From Orobanche coerulescens (taxonomy: Eukaryota > Streptophyta > Magnoliopsida > Lamiales > Orobanchaceae), in the NCBI GenBank assembly GCA_033398695.1, contig CM065817.1, forward strand, positions 65,956,001 to 66,020,000: a stretch of DNA of 64,000 nucleotides, written 5' to 3'. Position numbers and translations under genes: made by a program. A model generated the notes under the pieces. The model searched no databases. It was not told the DNA's origin and was given only the letters and a program-made list of their open reading frames with translations. Positions 46,955-58,918 of the stretch are shown here, one piece after another (the first letter of the stretch is position 1; each line of letters starts with the position of its first letter).

Positions 46955-49102
46955 TTACACGGAGTCGGGCTTTAGCATTCCCAATTCTTGTCTAAGCATG
47001 TTGAATCCGGCTGTGTCGAGTGGCTTGGTGAAGATGTCGGCCAACTGAATGTCTGTATGAACCTTTTCGAGGCGAACATCCTTGTTCTCGACATGATTCC
47101 TTATAAAATGATGCTTCATATTGATATGCTTAGTGCGCAAGTGCAGAATAGGATTGTGCGTTATTGCAATTCCACTCGTGCTATCACACATGATTTGTGT
47201 CTCTCTGGCTTCAATTCCATAATCTGACAACTGCTGCTGCATCCAAAGGATCTGCATACAGCAACTACCAGTAGCATAGTATTCTGATTCAGCCGTGGAA
47301 AGAGAGTTAGCCAATTGCTTCTTACTGAACCAAGAAACGAGTCTAGGTACAAGTAAGTGACAAGTTCCACTTGTACTCTTCCTATCTAGCTTGCAGCCTC
47401 CGAGATCCGAGTCGCTGTATCCAACTAAATCGAATCCGCCTTCTTTAGGATACCATAGTCCTACATCGACTGTTCCCTTAATGTACTTCAGGATTCGTTT
47501 AGCTGTATTGAAGTGTGATTCCTTAGGTGCTACTTGATACCTCGCACACACTCCAACAGCAAACTGGATATCGGGTCTGCTAGCCGTTAGGTATAGGAGC
47601 GAACCAATGAGCTTCCTATAGAGTGATTGGTCAAACGTCTTTCCGGCTTCATCAGCACTAATTTGCACGGAAGTGCTCATAGGGGTTGACGATGATTTAG
47701 AAGTGTTCATTCCAAATTTGTTGAGAATCTCCTTGCTGTATTTTTCCTGGTTGATGAAAATACCTGTAGGCAACTGCTTTACCTGCAAACCTAGGAAATA
47801 ACTAAGTTCCTCCATCATACTCATTTCAAATTTACTTTGCATGAGATGAGAGAACCTTTGACACAAAGCAAAGGTTAGTTGAACCAAAAATTATATCATC
47901 TACATAGATTTGCACCATTAGAAGGTCATCACCTTCCTGTATTTTGAACAATGTCTTGTCCACAGCACCTTTCTCAAATCCATTGTCGGTTAGATACTGG
48001 GACAAGGTCTCATACCAGGCTCTAGGGGCTTGTTTAAGTCCATATAATGCTTTCCTTAGCCTGTATACTAGCTCGATACCTCCTGTGTTGGCAAACCCTG
48101 GTGGTTGTTCAACATAAACTTCTTCGGCAAGGTCTCCATTCAGGAATGCACTCTTGACGTCCATTTGGTATACAATAAAGCTCTTATGGGCGGCAAAGGC
48201 TAAGAATATCCTAATGGATTCTAGTCTGGCTACAGGGGCGAAGGTTTCATCATAGTCTATGCCTTCTTCCTGACTATAGCCTTGTGCGACTAGTCTGGAT
48301 TTGTTCCTTATAATAAGTCCATTTCGATCCTTTTTGTTTCGAAATACCCATTTGGTTCCTATAACCGATTGATGTGTAGGTCTGAGTACAAGATACCATA
48401 CATTGTTTCTTTCGAAACCGTTAAGCTCTTCTTCCATAGATGTTATCCAATGAGAATTATTAAGAGCGTCTATGATCGAAACAGGTTCGGACTGGGCTAA
48501 GAATACAGCGATAGTGCACATATTGAGTCTTCTAAGCTCGGATTGAGATTTCCATTCAGGGAACGGTGATATCTCAGTATCTAGTTCTTCTTGTGCACAA
48601 AGTGCATTTCCTTGTGTACTCTGTATTCTTCTACGAGTAGAAACACCAGCATTTATGTTTCCAATGATCAGCTCTTGCGGGTGATCTTTCAACCATCTTC
48701 GGTCGGGTTCTAATTCAGGGTCCCGTACTGTATCGAGAGTTTCTGTAGATACAACTTCAGCTTGTACAGCATCGGCTTCATCTACGTCGATTCTTACAGC
48801 TGCGGGGTTGATTTCTAGATCAACGACAGGTTCTATGGAAGTTGGAGGATCCAAGATAGAGAGTTGTTGGATGTTCTGAGTAATAGCATCTACTCCTCTA
48901 GGGTCATGGTGAGGTTCGTCGAACACTACATGAACTGATTCCTCGATCGTCAGTTTCCTTTTATTAAATATCCTGTAAGCTTTGCTGATGGAGGAGTATC
49001 CTACAAATATTCCTTCATCTGATTTCTCATCAAAGGTTCTAAGTTGATCCTTCTCATTATTCAACACATAACACCTGTATCTAAATATGTGAAAATATGA
49101 AA
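46955..49102 (-). pseudogene. pol: Sirevirus reverse transcriptase and RNase H (frameshifted)
   Basis: The 49067-47832 frame carries the Copia RT: a [14 protein letters not shown] region, [20 protein letters not shown] and the catalytic [11 protein letters not shown] near 47905. The frame then shifts near 47880, and 47887-46955 finishes RT (LSYFLGLQVKQ) and RNase H, with STAESEYYATGSC near 47290 and DIFTKPLDTAGFN near the end. The upstream frame joins integrase through a shift near 49226. Apart from these shifts the Copia pol is well preserved. Confidence 0.9.
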
Positions 49103-50197
49103 CTAACGGGGTTTTGTTGTTCCATACCTCATATGTTGTTTTGTTGTGGTGCTTGTTGACGATACAGCGGTTTTGAGTGTAGCATGCTGTATTGGTTGCT
49201 TCACCCCAGAAACGTTGTGCAACTTGCTTGCGGCGATCATTGTCCTTGTTGCTTCTTTCAACGTCCTATTCTTTCGCTCGGCAACACCATTTTGTTGAGG
49301 TGTACGGGCGGCTGAGTATTCGTGTTGTATCCTATTTTTCGAACAGTATTGCTCTATAAAGCGGATAGTAAATTTTGTACCTCTGTCGGAACGAATGGAC
49401 ACGATACTCAATGCCTTTTCATTTTGCAACTTTCTCAGGAGCTCGGGCAGTTTTGATGTTGTTTCTTTCTTCTTGCTTAAGAAAATTGTCCAAGCATACC
49501 TGGAGTAATCATCATCAACAACAAGACAGTATTTCTTACCTCCCAAACTTACTGGGTCTACAGGACCGTAGAGATCCATATGTAGCATTTCCAACACTCT
49601 TTGGGTTGAAAGGTAGGATTTGCTCTTCAGGGTTGACTTGATTTTCTTGCCTTTCTGACACGGTTCGCAGATGCTGTCCTTCTTGAATGACACATTTGGA
49701 AATCCTCTTACCATTCCCTGTCTTGAGAGCTTGTTGATCGTCTTGAATTTGACGTGAGACATCCTCTTGTGCCATAACCAGCTAAGATCTGCAGTGCCTT
49801 TGGCAACAAAGCATGGAATTGAGGAGCTCATAGGCTTCCAGTCAGCAATATACATGTTACTTGATCTGCTTTCTGTAAGCATAACTTCCTTGGTTTGGAT
49901 GTTCTTGACTCTACAGCGATTTATATAGAATTTCACCGAGAACTGTTTATCACAGAACTGGCTAATACTAAGTAGATTGTACTGTAAGCCTTCAACATAT
50001 GCAACATCGGTGACTTTGAATTTTCCGACAAGTAGGTTTCCTTTCCCTCTTGTTCTTCCTTTAGATTTATCACCGAAACGAACTTTTAGACCGCGACCTT
50101 CTACAAAATCTGATAGCTTGCTTCTATCTCCGGTCATGTGCCGAGAGAATCCACTATCAAAGTACCAGGTATCCTCCTCTAGGATGTCCTGTAGCAA
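49103..50197 (-). pseudogene. int: Sirevirus protease and integrase
   Basis: It begins near the aspartic protease with WYFDSGFSRHMTG (D-S-G present; the next residue is Phe where Cys is usual). GAG-pre-integrase follows with LWHKRMSHVKF (near 49760) and the CEPCQKGK zinc pair, then the integrase core with MDLYGPVDP near 49570, SDRGTKF near 49385 and [13 protein letters not shown] near 49280. The final residues are out of frame after about 49226. Protease precedes integrase and RT, which is the Copia order. Confidence 0.9.
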
Positions 50198-50202
50198 AGA
50201 GA

Positions 50203-52494
50203 TTAAGTAGATTTAGGTCCCCTTTGATTTTTGGGTCCATAAATGTTAGTTCCTCTAAGTACCCAAGTTTTCCTGGCAGCAATTGGTTTATTGTAGGTGA
50301 TACTCGGTACAGTGTTGCGATATCTACGAGGGGCATATCCGTAGTCGCTATAACCATGATAATTATTATGCATGAAAAATTCAGGGTTATTATTATTAAT
50401 CCAGTACGAGTGCCGTCTTGGAGGTGGAGCCATTTTCTTTGGCCTAACAGCTTGCCTTATGGGTCTCCAGTTGGATTCCCAACGCTGTTGTTGATACTGA
50501 GCGGACACTTGTTGTCTCGAGGAATAACGGGGCTCCTGTATCCAATACCTCGGCGTGTTGTACTGATAGTACTGCTGTGCGGGCCTTTGGTATTTGGATA
50601 CAGCCTTCCTTCTGAACGGCTGTTGGCGCTGTTGATATGCTCGGGGAGCATGCTGTTGAGTGCGCCTTTCAGGTTTGAATGGCTGGTGATTCCGCTGTCT
50701 GGAATAGGATTGCGGGGGCGGAATAGCAGCCTTTGCTGTTCGCAGTGCAACATGTTCCTTCACTGGACTCGAAGTTTCTTTCGAAACATGAATGTGTTCT
50801 ACACTCTTGACGAACACTGTACTAGTTTTCCCTTTGTTTGAACATGAGCTGTATCCTAAGCCACTTTTATCATGAGCATGTTGCCCAGTGCTCAGAATTT
50901 CTTCCATTCTTTTGGACAATTTCTCGAACAATTTCAGAGTGGTCTCAAGTTCAATTTCTCATTTTTCGAGAGTTGTGACTTTGGCTTGAAGTAGAACCAA
51001 ATCATTTGTCTTGCTCTCGTTGTGAGTTTTAATCTCACTTAGTTCATGAGAAAGTTGATGATTGCTCTCCATGAGTTTTTCAAAATCAACTTTGCTGGTT
51101 TCACAGTCAAGAGACATATTTTCATAATTTATCTTCAGCAAGTCATTTTCATCTTTCAGCTCTAGGTTAGACAGTTGGAGCTGTATATTCTCATTTTTCA
51201 ATGTCTCATGGGCCTTTTCAATGTTTCTAAACTCATTCATCATGTTTTCAAAAGTATGAGATGCATTTGATGGAATAGCTGAGGTTGAACTTACCTCATC
51301 ATCGCTATCTTCACCTTCCGAAATGTCTTTGGCCATAAAGCACATATATGCTTTATCATCGAACTCATCGTCAGATGAATCACTTTCAGTGACCACTTGA
51401 AGACATTCTTCTGATTTGGATGGTGTGGGGGAGGCTTCTGATTCTCCAATCAGGGCCTTGAGCTTGTTTTTCCAAGCACGTCTTCTTCTATCTCTCTCTT
51501 GTTGCTCTGCCTCCGGCAACCTTTGAACTTTGGGATGAGGACATTTATTTGCATAATGCCCTGGTTTCCTGCAATTATAGCACAGGTTAGCATCACCGGA
51601 TGATGTTTCGGTACTTACCTTGTGGACAGGTTTGGGCCTGTAGGGAGTCTTTCGAGACTGCTTGATGAACTTTTTGAATTTGTGCATGAGAAGCGCCATT
51701 TCATCTTGAGACAGGATGTCGTCGTCAGTGTCAGCATTCTTGTGACTAGGCTTCGACGAGCTGGACATGCTGTGTCGACGATTCGATACAGCGGCTAGAG
51801 CTATGACCTTTGAAGGAGATTCTTCAGCTTTCTCTCTTCTGTCAATATCATACTCAAAAGCTTTGAGGTCAGAGAAGAGATCAAATGTAGATATTTCATT
51901 AAGATTGCAAGATACACGCATAGCTGTGGTCTTAATGTCCCATCGGGCAGGGAGAGATCTGAAAATTTTTAAATTCTTCTCCTTTTGGGTATAAATTTTT
52001 CCCAAAGCCTCAAGTTCACCAACAATACCAGTGAATCTGAGGTCAAGTTCCTCAAGTGTCTCAGTTGGTTTCATTTCGAAAGATTCAAATTGCTGAGTCA
52101 GTTTTGAAATTTTGTTTTCTTTTGAGAGCTCAGTTCCCTCACAAATCATCTTGAGTTTATCCCAGATTTCCTTGGCTGATTTACAGCTCTTTACCTTCGA
52201 GAACGTGCCTTTGTCAAGAGTGACAAATAATGCGTTCTTAGCCACATTGTCGAGGTTGGCTCGCTTTCTTTCATCTGTGGTCCATTGCTCGCGTTCCTTC
52301 TCGAGCATCTCAGCATGGGCTTGGCCTTCAATCCTTGCGGCCGTGTTTACCTTCATGATCTTGATAGGGCCATCCTGTATCACAAAAATCATCTCTTCGT
52401 GCATTGCTGCAAGATGAGCCTCCATCCTAATTCTCCAATCATCAAATTCGTTAATAGAGAACATAGGCACTTTGTTGATCATTGATGTATCCAT
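50203..52494 (-). pseudogene. gag: Sirevirus gag, one in-frame stop
   Basis: I choose the ATG at 52494 (MDTSMINKVPMFSINEFDDW); the ATG at 52629 lies in the LTR/primer region. The capsid domain spans about residues 20-260 (KEIWDKLKMICEGTE, TETLEELDLRFT). A CCHC knuckle CYNCRKPGHYANKC is near 51545-51590. A long coiled coil near the first frame's end (50960-51230) is cut by TGA at 50957-50959, after which the same frame runs from 50931 to 50203 with Arg/Gln-rich sequence. The coiled-coil gag tail is typical of Sireviruses. The shift to the pol frame occurs around 50200. Confidence 0.88.
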
Positions 52495-52590
52495 GTGAAA
52501 GTAAAGAAATGAAAGAGACTGTTTTAAAGAGTAAGTGATTTTGGATCTGATTCGGTTAAAAATACGACTGATTCTTTTTAGAATCAACCT

Positions 52591-52601
52591 CTCCGATACC
52601 A
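52591..52601 (-). other. Primer binding site of the Sirevirus
   Basis: TGGTATCGGAG on the minus strand, two bases from the LTR edge at 52604, is one base different from the initiator Met tRNA type site at 1209-1220. Confidence 0.8.
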
Positions 52602-52603
52602 CT

Positions 52604-53768
52604 TGCTGGCCACTAAGTATACTGGACACAGCTTGGGAAGTAGTTTAAACAACAAGCTGTACTGATTTTAAATCTGAGTGCGTAGCGGAAGTCTTAGATA
52701 CAGTAAGTTGTTGTGGATATAGCAACTCTATATTCAGTGTATACTTAAATAATCACGGTAATTAAAATAAGTAAGGCAGAAGGTAAATAACACAATATTT
52801 AAAGTGGTTCGAGGTAAACCCCTCTACGTCCACTGGTCCTCCACACAGGAGTAAAAGGTTTATTATTATTACTACGTACACAATTACGTAATTATAACAA
52901 CACACAATCAATATATCATTCACACAGATTGATATAAAGATCTTAGATTCAACCGTTCACATAGATTGGTTTGAGCTAATGCTTTGACTTGCTTCTTCAC
53001 ACACAGTTCTGAAGCTTCGTCTTCTTCGATGCAATTCCTTCACACACACAGTTCTGGAGAAGCAACGATTTACTCAGTCCACACAGGGCTGATCTGGGTT
53101 TGTTCAAAGTATAGAACAGGGAATGAACAACAACTTTGACTTTCTGAGCTTCTGGCTGATGAAGTGTTGTTCAAGATGATGAGCACTGTATATCTCTTAG
53201 ATCTGAGTTGCAGTAAGCTTTGGAGATATGTTTTGCTCTGATAATAACTTTGATAGCTTGATAGATTTCGGTGACTGATCTTCAACGCCTTGATGAGATA
53301 TATATAGTCTTTTGGAAATATATATCCATTGAGATATATCCGTTGAGCAAGATGCCATTCCAACGGGATGAAAAGCACGATCCAAATTTAGCGGGATTTG
53401 AAGATCTGTTGACTGACAGTATTTAAATACTTTATCCTTGAGTATTTAAATACTTTTTATTCAACGGGACTTGACTTCTGAAGATTCCTTCTTTATCCTG
53501 TTGAGAGCTGTATGAAAGATCACTGTATTGATGATTCGAGACAGTTTTCATACTTGGTCTTTATAAGACTTCTTTTCTATACTGAAAGGTTCCACTATAT
53601 GCTGGATTCGAGACAGGCTTTTGATACAGGTTGATGCTTCAACTCTACGATACAGTTTCCTTACTGTATTGAGGATTGGCATATATGTCAAAACCTATTA
53701 TCAACACTATTCGATACAGGGATTGATTATCCCGGCTGTTTCGATACAGGGTTTATGTTTTCCCAACA
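52604..53768 (-). repeat. 5' LTR of the Sirevirus (1165 bp)
   Basis: On the minus strand it starts TGTTGGGAAAAC at 53768 and ends GGCCAGCA at 52604. U3 is rich in GATACAG/CTGTATC words (at least six at 53580-53760). The flanking ATTATGAG matches the unbroken Gypsy RT at about 61345, so the right edge is exact. The target duplication should be TTATG (53769-53773); its mate is lost. Confidence 0.88.
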
Positions 53769-56216
53769 TTATGAGTTTGTAGTTATGCCTTTCGGGTTAA
53801 CTAATGCGCTGGCGGTGTTCATGCAGTTGATGAACAAAGTCTTTATTGAGTATTTGGATAAGTGTGTCGTCATCTTCATTGACGATATTCTTATTTATTC
53901 GAGGAACGAGGAAGAGCATGTCCATCATCTGCGAGTAGTGTTAGACATTTTGAGAACCGAGCAACTCTATGTGAAGTTCTCGAAATGTGAGTTTTGGCTG
54001 AAGGAAGTGATGTTTTTAGGTCACTTGATTTCAGCCGAAGGGGTTCGCGTGGATCCGCAGAAGATTGAGGCAGTGTTGGATTGGGCACCGCCCAAGAATG
54101 TGAAGGAGATCCGTAGTTTCTTGGGTTTGGCCGGCTACTACCGTAGATTCATCGAGGGTTTCTCGAAACTGGCTCGGCCGCTTACACAATTACTCCAGAA
54201 ATCCGAGAAGTTCATTTGGAATGACGAGAGACAGTCGAGTTTCGAGGAGCTGAAGAGTTGTTTGACTTAAGTCCCGATTTTAGTGTTGCCGTGTGGCAAC
54301 AGGGTTTTGCTGTTTACAGTGATGCTTCAGGTCAGGGTCTTGAGTGCGTATTGATGCAGCACGGCAATACCATTGCTTATGCATCGAGACAGTTGAGGCC
54401 GTATGAGCTTAACTACCCTACTCATGATTTGGAGTTAGCGGCAGTTGTTTTTGCGCTCAAGATTTGGCGTCACTATCTTTTTGGCTCTGCATGTCAGATT
54501 TTTACCGATCATAAAAGTCTGAAATACATATTTACTCAGCGGGAGTTGAATATGAGACAGAGGAGGTGGTTAGAATTGATTAAGGATTATGACCTCGAAA
54601 TCCTTTATCATCCGGGCAAGGCGAACGTCGTGGCCGACACCTTGAGTAGGAAACCGGTTGCATTGCGAACGCTTGAGATCCTTACGTCTCAGTCTGAGCT
54701 TCGGCGAGTTTTGATCGAATTAGATGTTGAGGTTTTGTTGCCTGGAGCTGTCGGACAACTTTGTGCTTTAGAGATTTCGTCGTCTTTGATTGATGAAATT
54801 AAGCTGAAGCAGTTGGAGGATCCGATGATTTCTCAAATCTGAGAGAACGTTCTTAAAAGAAAGTCTCCTGGGTTTGTGATTCACGAGGATGGTATTTTGA
54901 GATTCCAGAGTCGGCTTTGTGTACCTAGCAACTCAGAGTTGAGACAGAGTATTTTGCGTGAGGCCCATGCTACACCTTACTCCGTACATCCTAGTTCGAG
55001 TAAGATGTACAAGGACCTGAGAAGGAATTTCTGGTGGAATGATATGAAGGAGGAGGTCGCGCAGTTTGTAGCGAGATGTTTGACTTGTCAGCAGGTCAAA
55101 ATCGAGCATCAGCGACCGGTCGGATTATTGCAGTTACTTCCTATTCCAGAATGGAAATGGGAAGATATATCGATGGATTTCATTACGAGTTTGCCGAGAT
55201 CGGGGTCGGGCATGAATATGGTATGGGTGATTGTTGATCGTCTGACTAAGTCGGCACATTTTCTGGGCATCAAGGACACTTGGGGCCCAGAGAAGTTGGC
55301 TCGTGTGTTTATCGCGTAGATTGTGAGGCTTCACGGTACTCCGAAGTCTATTGTTTCGGATCGTGATGGTCGTTTTGTATCGCATTTTTGGCAGGCGGTG
55401 CATAAGGTGTTGGGTACTCATTTGCGTTTGAGTACCTCTTTTCATCCCCAGTCAGATGGACAGTCGAAACGCAATATCCAGACATTTGAGGATATGTTGC
55501 GTGCTTGTGCTCTCGATTGGAGCAATGACTGGGAGGAGCATTTGCCATTGATCGAATTCACGTACAACAATAGTTGGCACACGTCGATTCGGATGGCACC
55601 GTATGAGGCACTTTATGGGCGGCGTTGTCGATCACCGATTTGTTGGAATGAGGCGTCTGATTTGGTCGGGACTAAGCCGGATATCGTTTTAGAGACGAGG
55701 TGGAAGATAGAATTAATTCGAGAACAGATGTTGACCGCCCAAAGTCGACAGAAGTCATATGCCGATGTCCGTCGTCAACCTTTGGAATTCGAGGTGGGAG
55801 ACCACATTTTGCTGAAGGTGTCGCCGACGAGGGGAGTTTTCCGTTTCGGGGAAAATGGGAAGTTGAGTCCGAGATTTATTGGACCCTTCGAGATTCTCGA
55901 GCGAGTCGGTGGGTTAGCATACCGTTTGGCGTTACCCCCGGCCCTAAGTCATGTTCATAGCATTTTTCATGTGTCCCAGCTAAGGAAATATGTCCCGGAT
56001 CCTAGTCACGTCATCGACTATGGCGAGATTAATGTCGCCGAGGATATTACCTTCGAGGAGCGTCCCCTGAAGGTTTTAGAACACTGTGAGAAGCGACTGA
56101 GGCATAAGACCATTCCGTTGGTCAAAGTGCAGTGGTCGAGGCATGGTGCCGAAGAGGCAACTTGGGAAACCGAAGATAGCATGCGTGCTAGGTACCCCGA
56201 GTTGTTTGTTTCTTAA
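53769..56216 (+). pseudogene. pol: Chromodomain Gypsy pol, 3' part (RT palm to chromodomain)
   Basis: It starts inside RT at the [12 protein letters not shown] region where the Sirevirus inserted. RT keeps the catalytic FIDD near 53876, RNase H has YSDASGQGL near 54316 and [10 protein letters not shown] near 54508, and integrase has CLTCQQVK near 55080, SDRDGRF near 55355 and a Glu-to-Lys change in GQSKRNIQ near 55465 (relatives read GQSER). A chromodomain ends the protein at 56214. Stops at about 54268, 54840 and 55317, and a frame change near 54275, break it. It is closely similar to 61341-63794, so it belongs to the same family. Confidence 0.92.
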
Positions 56217-56251
56217 GTTTCGGGACGAAACTTATTTTTAGACGGGTAGAA
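56217..56251 (+). other. Polypurine tract before the shared LTR
   Basis: TTTCGGGACGAAACTT is followed by TTTTTAGACGGGTAGAA and the LTR start TGTAATATC at 56252. Confidence 0.82.
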
Positions 56252-56689
56252 TGTAATATCTGTATTTTTTCTTTTTTTTTTTGGTATTCTCATTTTGGTG
56301 TATTTTTCGTTTTTAGCAACTCGCTCGTAACCATATTGACATTTTGGGGGTATTTAATATTGGACTTCTTGTTGTTCGAGCTTGTTTCGGACTCGTTTTA
56401 CTCGATTTGGTGTTTTATGTCATTTTCGTCGCTATTTCATGTATTCTCGTAAATTGTTATTCGTAACCGCCGTTTCGGGGTTGCCGCAAGTCCATCTTAT
56501 ATCCTTATAGACGTTGTGAGCTTTTGCTTGGTGATTCGATGGCATATTGTATTATGTTGTCGTATTGTCCCTTAGAGAGCGTCGTGAACTCTTGATGTCT
56601 TTCCCTTTCGAGTTGGTTACGTTCTGGATGTTTTCGGAGTCATGTCGGGCTAGATGTTAACCTTTGGTTCTTGCACTCGAGCAGGCCAC

Positions 56690-57030
56690 ACGAGTTGTCG
56701 ATTGTGTTTGGCGCTCGTGCGTAGCCGAATGCTAGGCATAGGACTCCAGAGACGCACGAGCAGGAAGCACGAGCTGGTGCTCGTGCGCGTTGCTCGTGCG
56801 TGTTGGTCAGAAGCTGGGCAGTGGCCTAGCACACGACTAAGCACCCGAACAATTGGTCGTGCCCGCTGCTCGTGGGCAACCAATGCTCAGAAGTAACTCC
56901 CAGGGACGCACGAGTAGGAAGCACGAGGTAGTGCTCGTGCGTTGTGCTCGTGCGTGTTGGACAGAAGTTGGGCAGTGGCCTGGCGCACGACCAGACGCAC
57001 GAGCACTTGGTCATGCGTGGTGGTCGTGCG
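56690..57030 (+). repeat. GCACGAGC/GCTCGTGC inverted-repeat cluster, 180-bp duplicated unit
   Basis: A unit holding CACGAGCAGGAAGCACGAG, GTGCTCGTGCG and GGGCAGTGGCCT occurs at about 56752-56840 and again at about 56910-57000. Each unit carries several inverted copies of GCACGAGC. The cluster ends about 15 bp before TATTTAAG. Confidence 0.75.
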
Positions 57031-57040
57031 TCTTTGAGGT

Positions 57041-57048
57041 ATTTAAGG
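57041..57048 (+). promoter_or_regulatory. TATA-like motif of the Gypsy LTR
   Basis: TATTTAAG directly follows the inverted-repeat cluster, the same arrangement as at 3511-3521 and 14284-14290. Confidence 0.55.
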
Positions 57049-58099
57049 GGACAGTCGCTTTTTTCAGCGTCATTTTTCATCCCCTCTTCTTCTTCTCCAT
57101 GGGTTAGGCGACTTAGGTGATTTGGAGGCTGAAGTTTGGATCGTGTATCATCATCCATCCAAGATTTTGAGTCTCTAACACCAAGTTATAATCATTTAAT
57201 CATCTTCTACCTCTTGAATCAAGGTAAATCTCTTAGAACCCTACTTTTGGATAATTTGGGGTTTTTGGGATTTTCGTCCGATTCGTTCCGTTTTGTTAGT
57301 TAATTCATGATGAGTATGATTAATCTTGTTGATATCATTGGTTTTTCTACAGATTCATGGTATATTTCGTGGTTGTTGCGTAATCGAGAGGGTTTGGGTT
57401 GTGATCCGCCCTCGTTGCTATTTTTATACGAATATACATAAATCGTAGGAGGGTTTCTGGGTGTATTCCATTTCCGTATTCGTTTAGAGTTGGTTGTGAT
57501 TATGTTCTTCGAATCGTTAGGTTCGGTTCCGTTAGTTACTAGCGTTCATCGGTGATTTTTCCTTTCGTTCGTTGCGTCATCAATTATTCAAGGCAAGTAT
57601 TTTTGGAAACCTTTATGCTTAACGTGAAATGGTAATGTATATTGTGTGTGATTTGCTCACCTCGGGAGGGTCCGACGGGGCCTCAGTGGAATCTATGACT
57701 TCACTCTAGATTCACGAGTTTGATTCGCTAGCCATCTCGAGAGGGTCCTGAGAGGCCTCGGGTGGGATTTGTGGCTTCGTCCCGGTCCTAGGCGATGCCT
57801 GTGCGTGACTTGTTTTATAAAGTGGCCAGCTCGGGAGGTCCTTAGAGGCCTCGGGTGGGATTTGTGGCTTCGTCCTGGTCCTAGGCAAATTTGATTGTGA
57901 CTGTTTGTTTCCTGAAAAGACATGTCTAGTTTTGGTTTTCGAAATGTTTTGGTGCATTGTACTATGAAATGTGTAAGCGATTGGTTTTCCTTGATTACTT
58001 GTACTCACGTAATTGCTAACCCCTTTGGGGACTCGTTTTGGGGAAATTCTTGTTATTGGATTTCAGGTTATGTTTTGCCGGACGAGCGGGCGCTGGGAC

Positions 58100-58554
58100 T
58101 AGGGCTGGGACTTTTGGAACCGTGAACCGCAGAACCGATCCGAACCGCATCGGAACCAACGGTTCGGTTCGGTTCCTAGCAACAATTTTTTTTTTCCGGC
58201 TCGGTTCGGTTCGCGGTTCCTGTCTGTTTTAAAGAGGAACCGATCTGAACCGCAAGGAACCGTCCGAACCGCACCGAACCAGGAAACCGACCCTCTGAAT
58301 ATAATATAATATAATATAATCTTATTAAACATAATTAATGTAATATAAAATAATATAATATATTCTTAATAAAGTAAAATATAATATAATATATTTCATC
58401 CAAACCATACAAAATCGGTTCCAATTCGGTTCCGGTTCGATTTGGTTCCTGTGCGATTCGGACAAAAAAGCTGAAAAAACCGAACCGCGAAAACTATGCG
58501 GTTCGGTTCCGGTTCTTGTATTTTTCTCCCGGGAACCGAAAAGTCCCAAGCCTA
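58100..58554 (+). mobile_element. hAT-type MITE with 8-bp target duplication GCTGGGAC
   Basis: The left end is TAGGGCTGGGAC and the right end is GTCCCAAGCCTA; GCTGGGAC flanks both sides (58092-58099 and 58555-58562). The inside is rich in GGAACCG/CGGTTCC words with an AATAT/TAATA core near 58300-58390. It is related in ends and composition to the MITE at 23754-24300 but differs internally. It lies in the R/U5 part of the LTR between hairpins. Confidence 0.92.
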
Positions 58555-58918
58555 GCTGGGACAGTACGAGGATGTTGTCCAGGGTCGTTGACATGTGCAT
58601 TTGGGTCTTCTTATTTCTCTTGTCTATTTCGATATGGTTGTTTCCCACATTTATAAACTTATAGATTGTACTCGCGAGTACTTGGGCTTTTCATTTCGAA
58701 CTTCGTTTTGTATTACCTTAAATTGCTACATTTTCGGTTGATTCTTATTACGCCGGTTGCTCCGGGCGTATCTTTATATGTTGTACTATTTAAATGTGTG
58801 TCCTCGCTAACCGAGATGGTTAGTCGAGTGGTGTTTTCTTGTTGTAGCCTGCTGGGTCCCATGTAGGGGTCCACGGCGCTGTAATATACTCCGAATATCT
58901 CGGGGGTGTTACAGAAAA

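Larger units (their letters stand above)
43826..53768 (-). mobile_element. Sirevirus-type Ty1/Copia retrotransposon, 3' LTR deleted
   Basis: In minus-strand order: LTR (53768-52604), primer site, gag, protease-integrase, RT-RNase H, a 770-bp spacer with repeated polypurine motifs, then a long additional ORF. This order (Copia pol with integrase before RT, extra ORF after pol) marks Sirevirus/Maximus. The LTR start abuts 53769, in the middle of a Gypsy RT, so it inserted there; its other end was lost with the junction at about 43825. Confidence 0.9.
56252..58913 (+). repeat. LTR shared by two tandem Gypsy copies (2.66 kb with MITE)
   Basis: It starts TGTAATATCTG and ends GGGGGTGTTACA, with a primer site right after. 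It serves as 3' LTR of the pol at 53769 and 5' LTR of the gag-pol at 59152. Inside: an inverted/tandem repeat cluster (56690-57030), TATTTAAG at 57041-57048, three G-rich units (57660-57895), hairpins at 58020-58064, a hAT-type MITE (58100-58554), and an 8-bp terminal hairpin at 58853-58873. Confidence 0.92.

Noticed and set aside
57693..58008. Minus-strand open frames in the right-hand LTR
   Set aside because: They are translations of the G-rich tandem repeat and show the same peptide twice for that reason.
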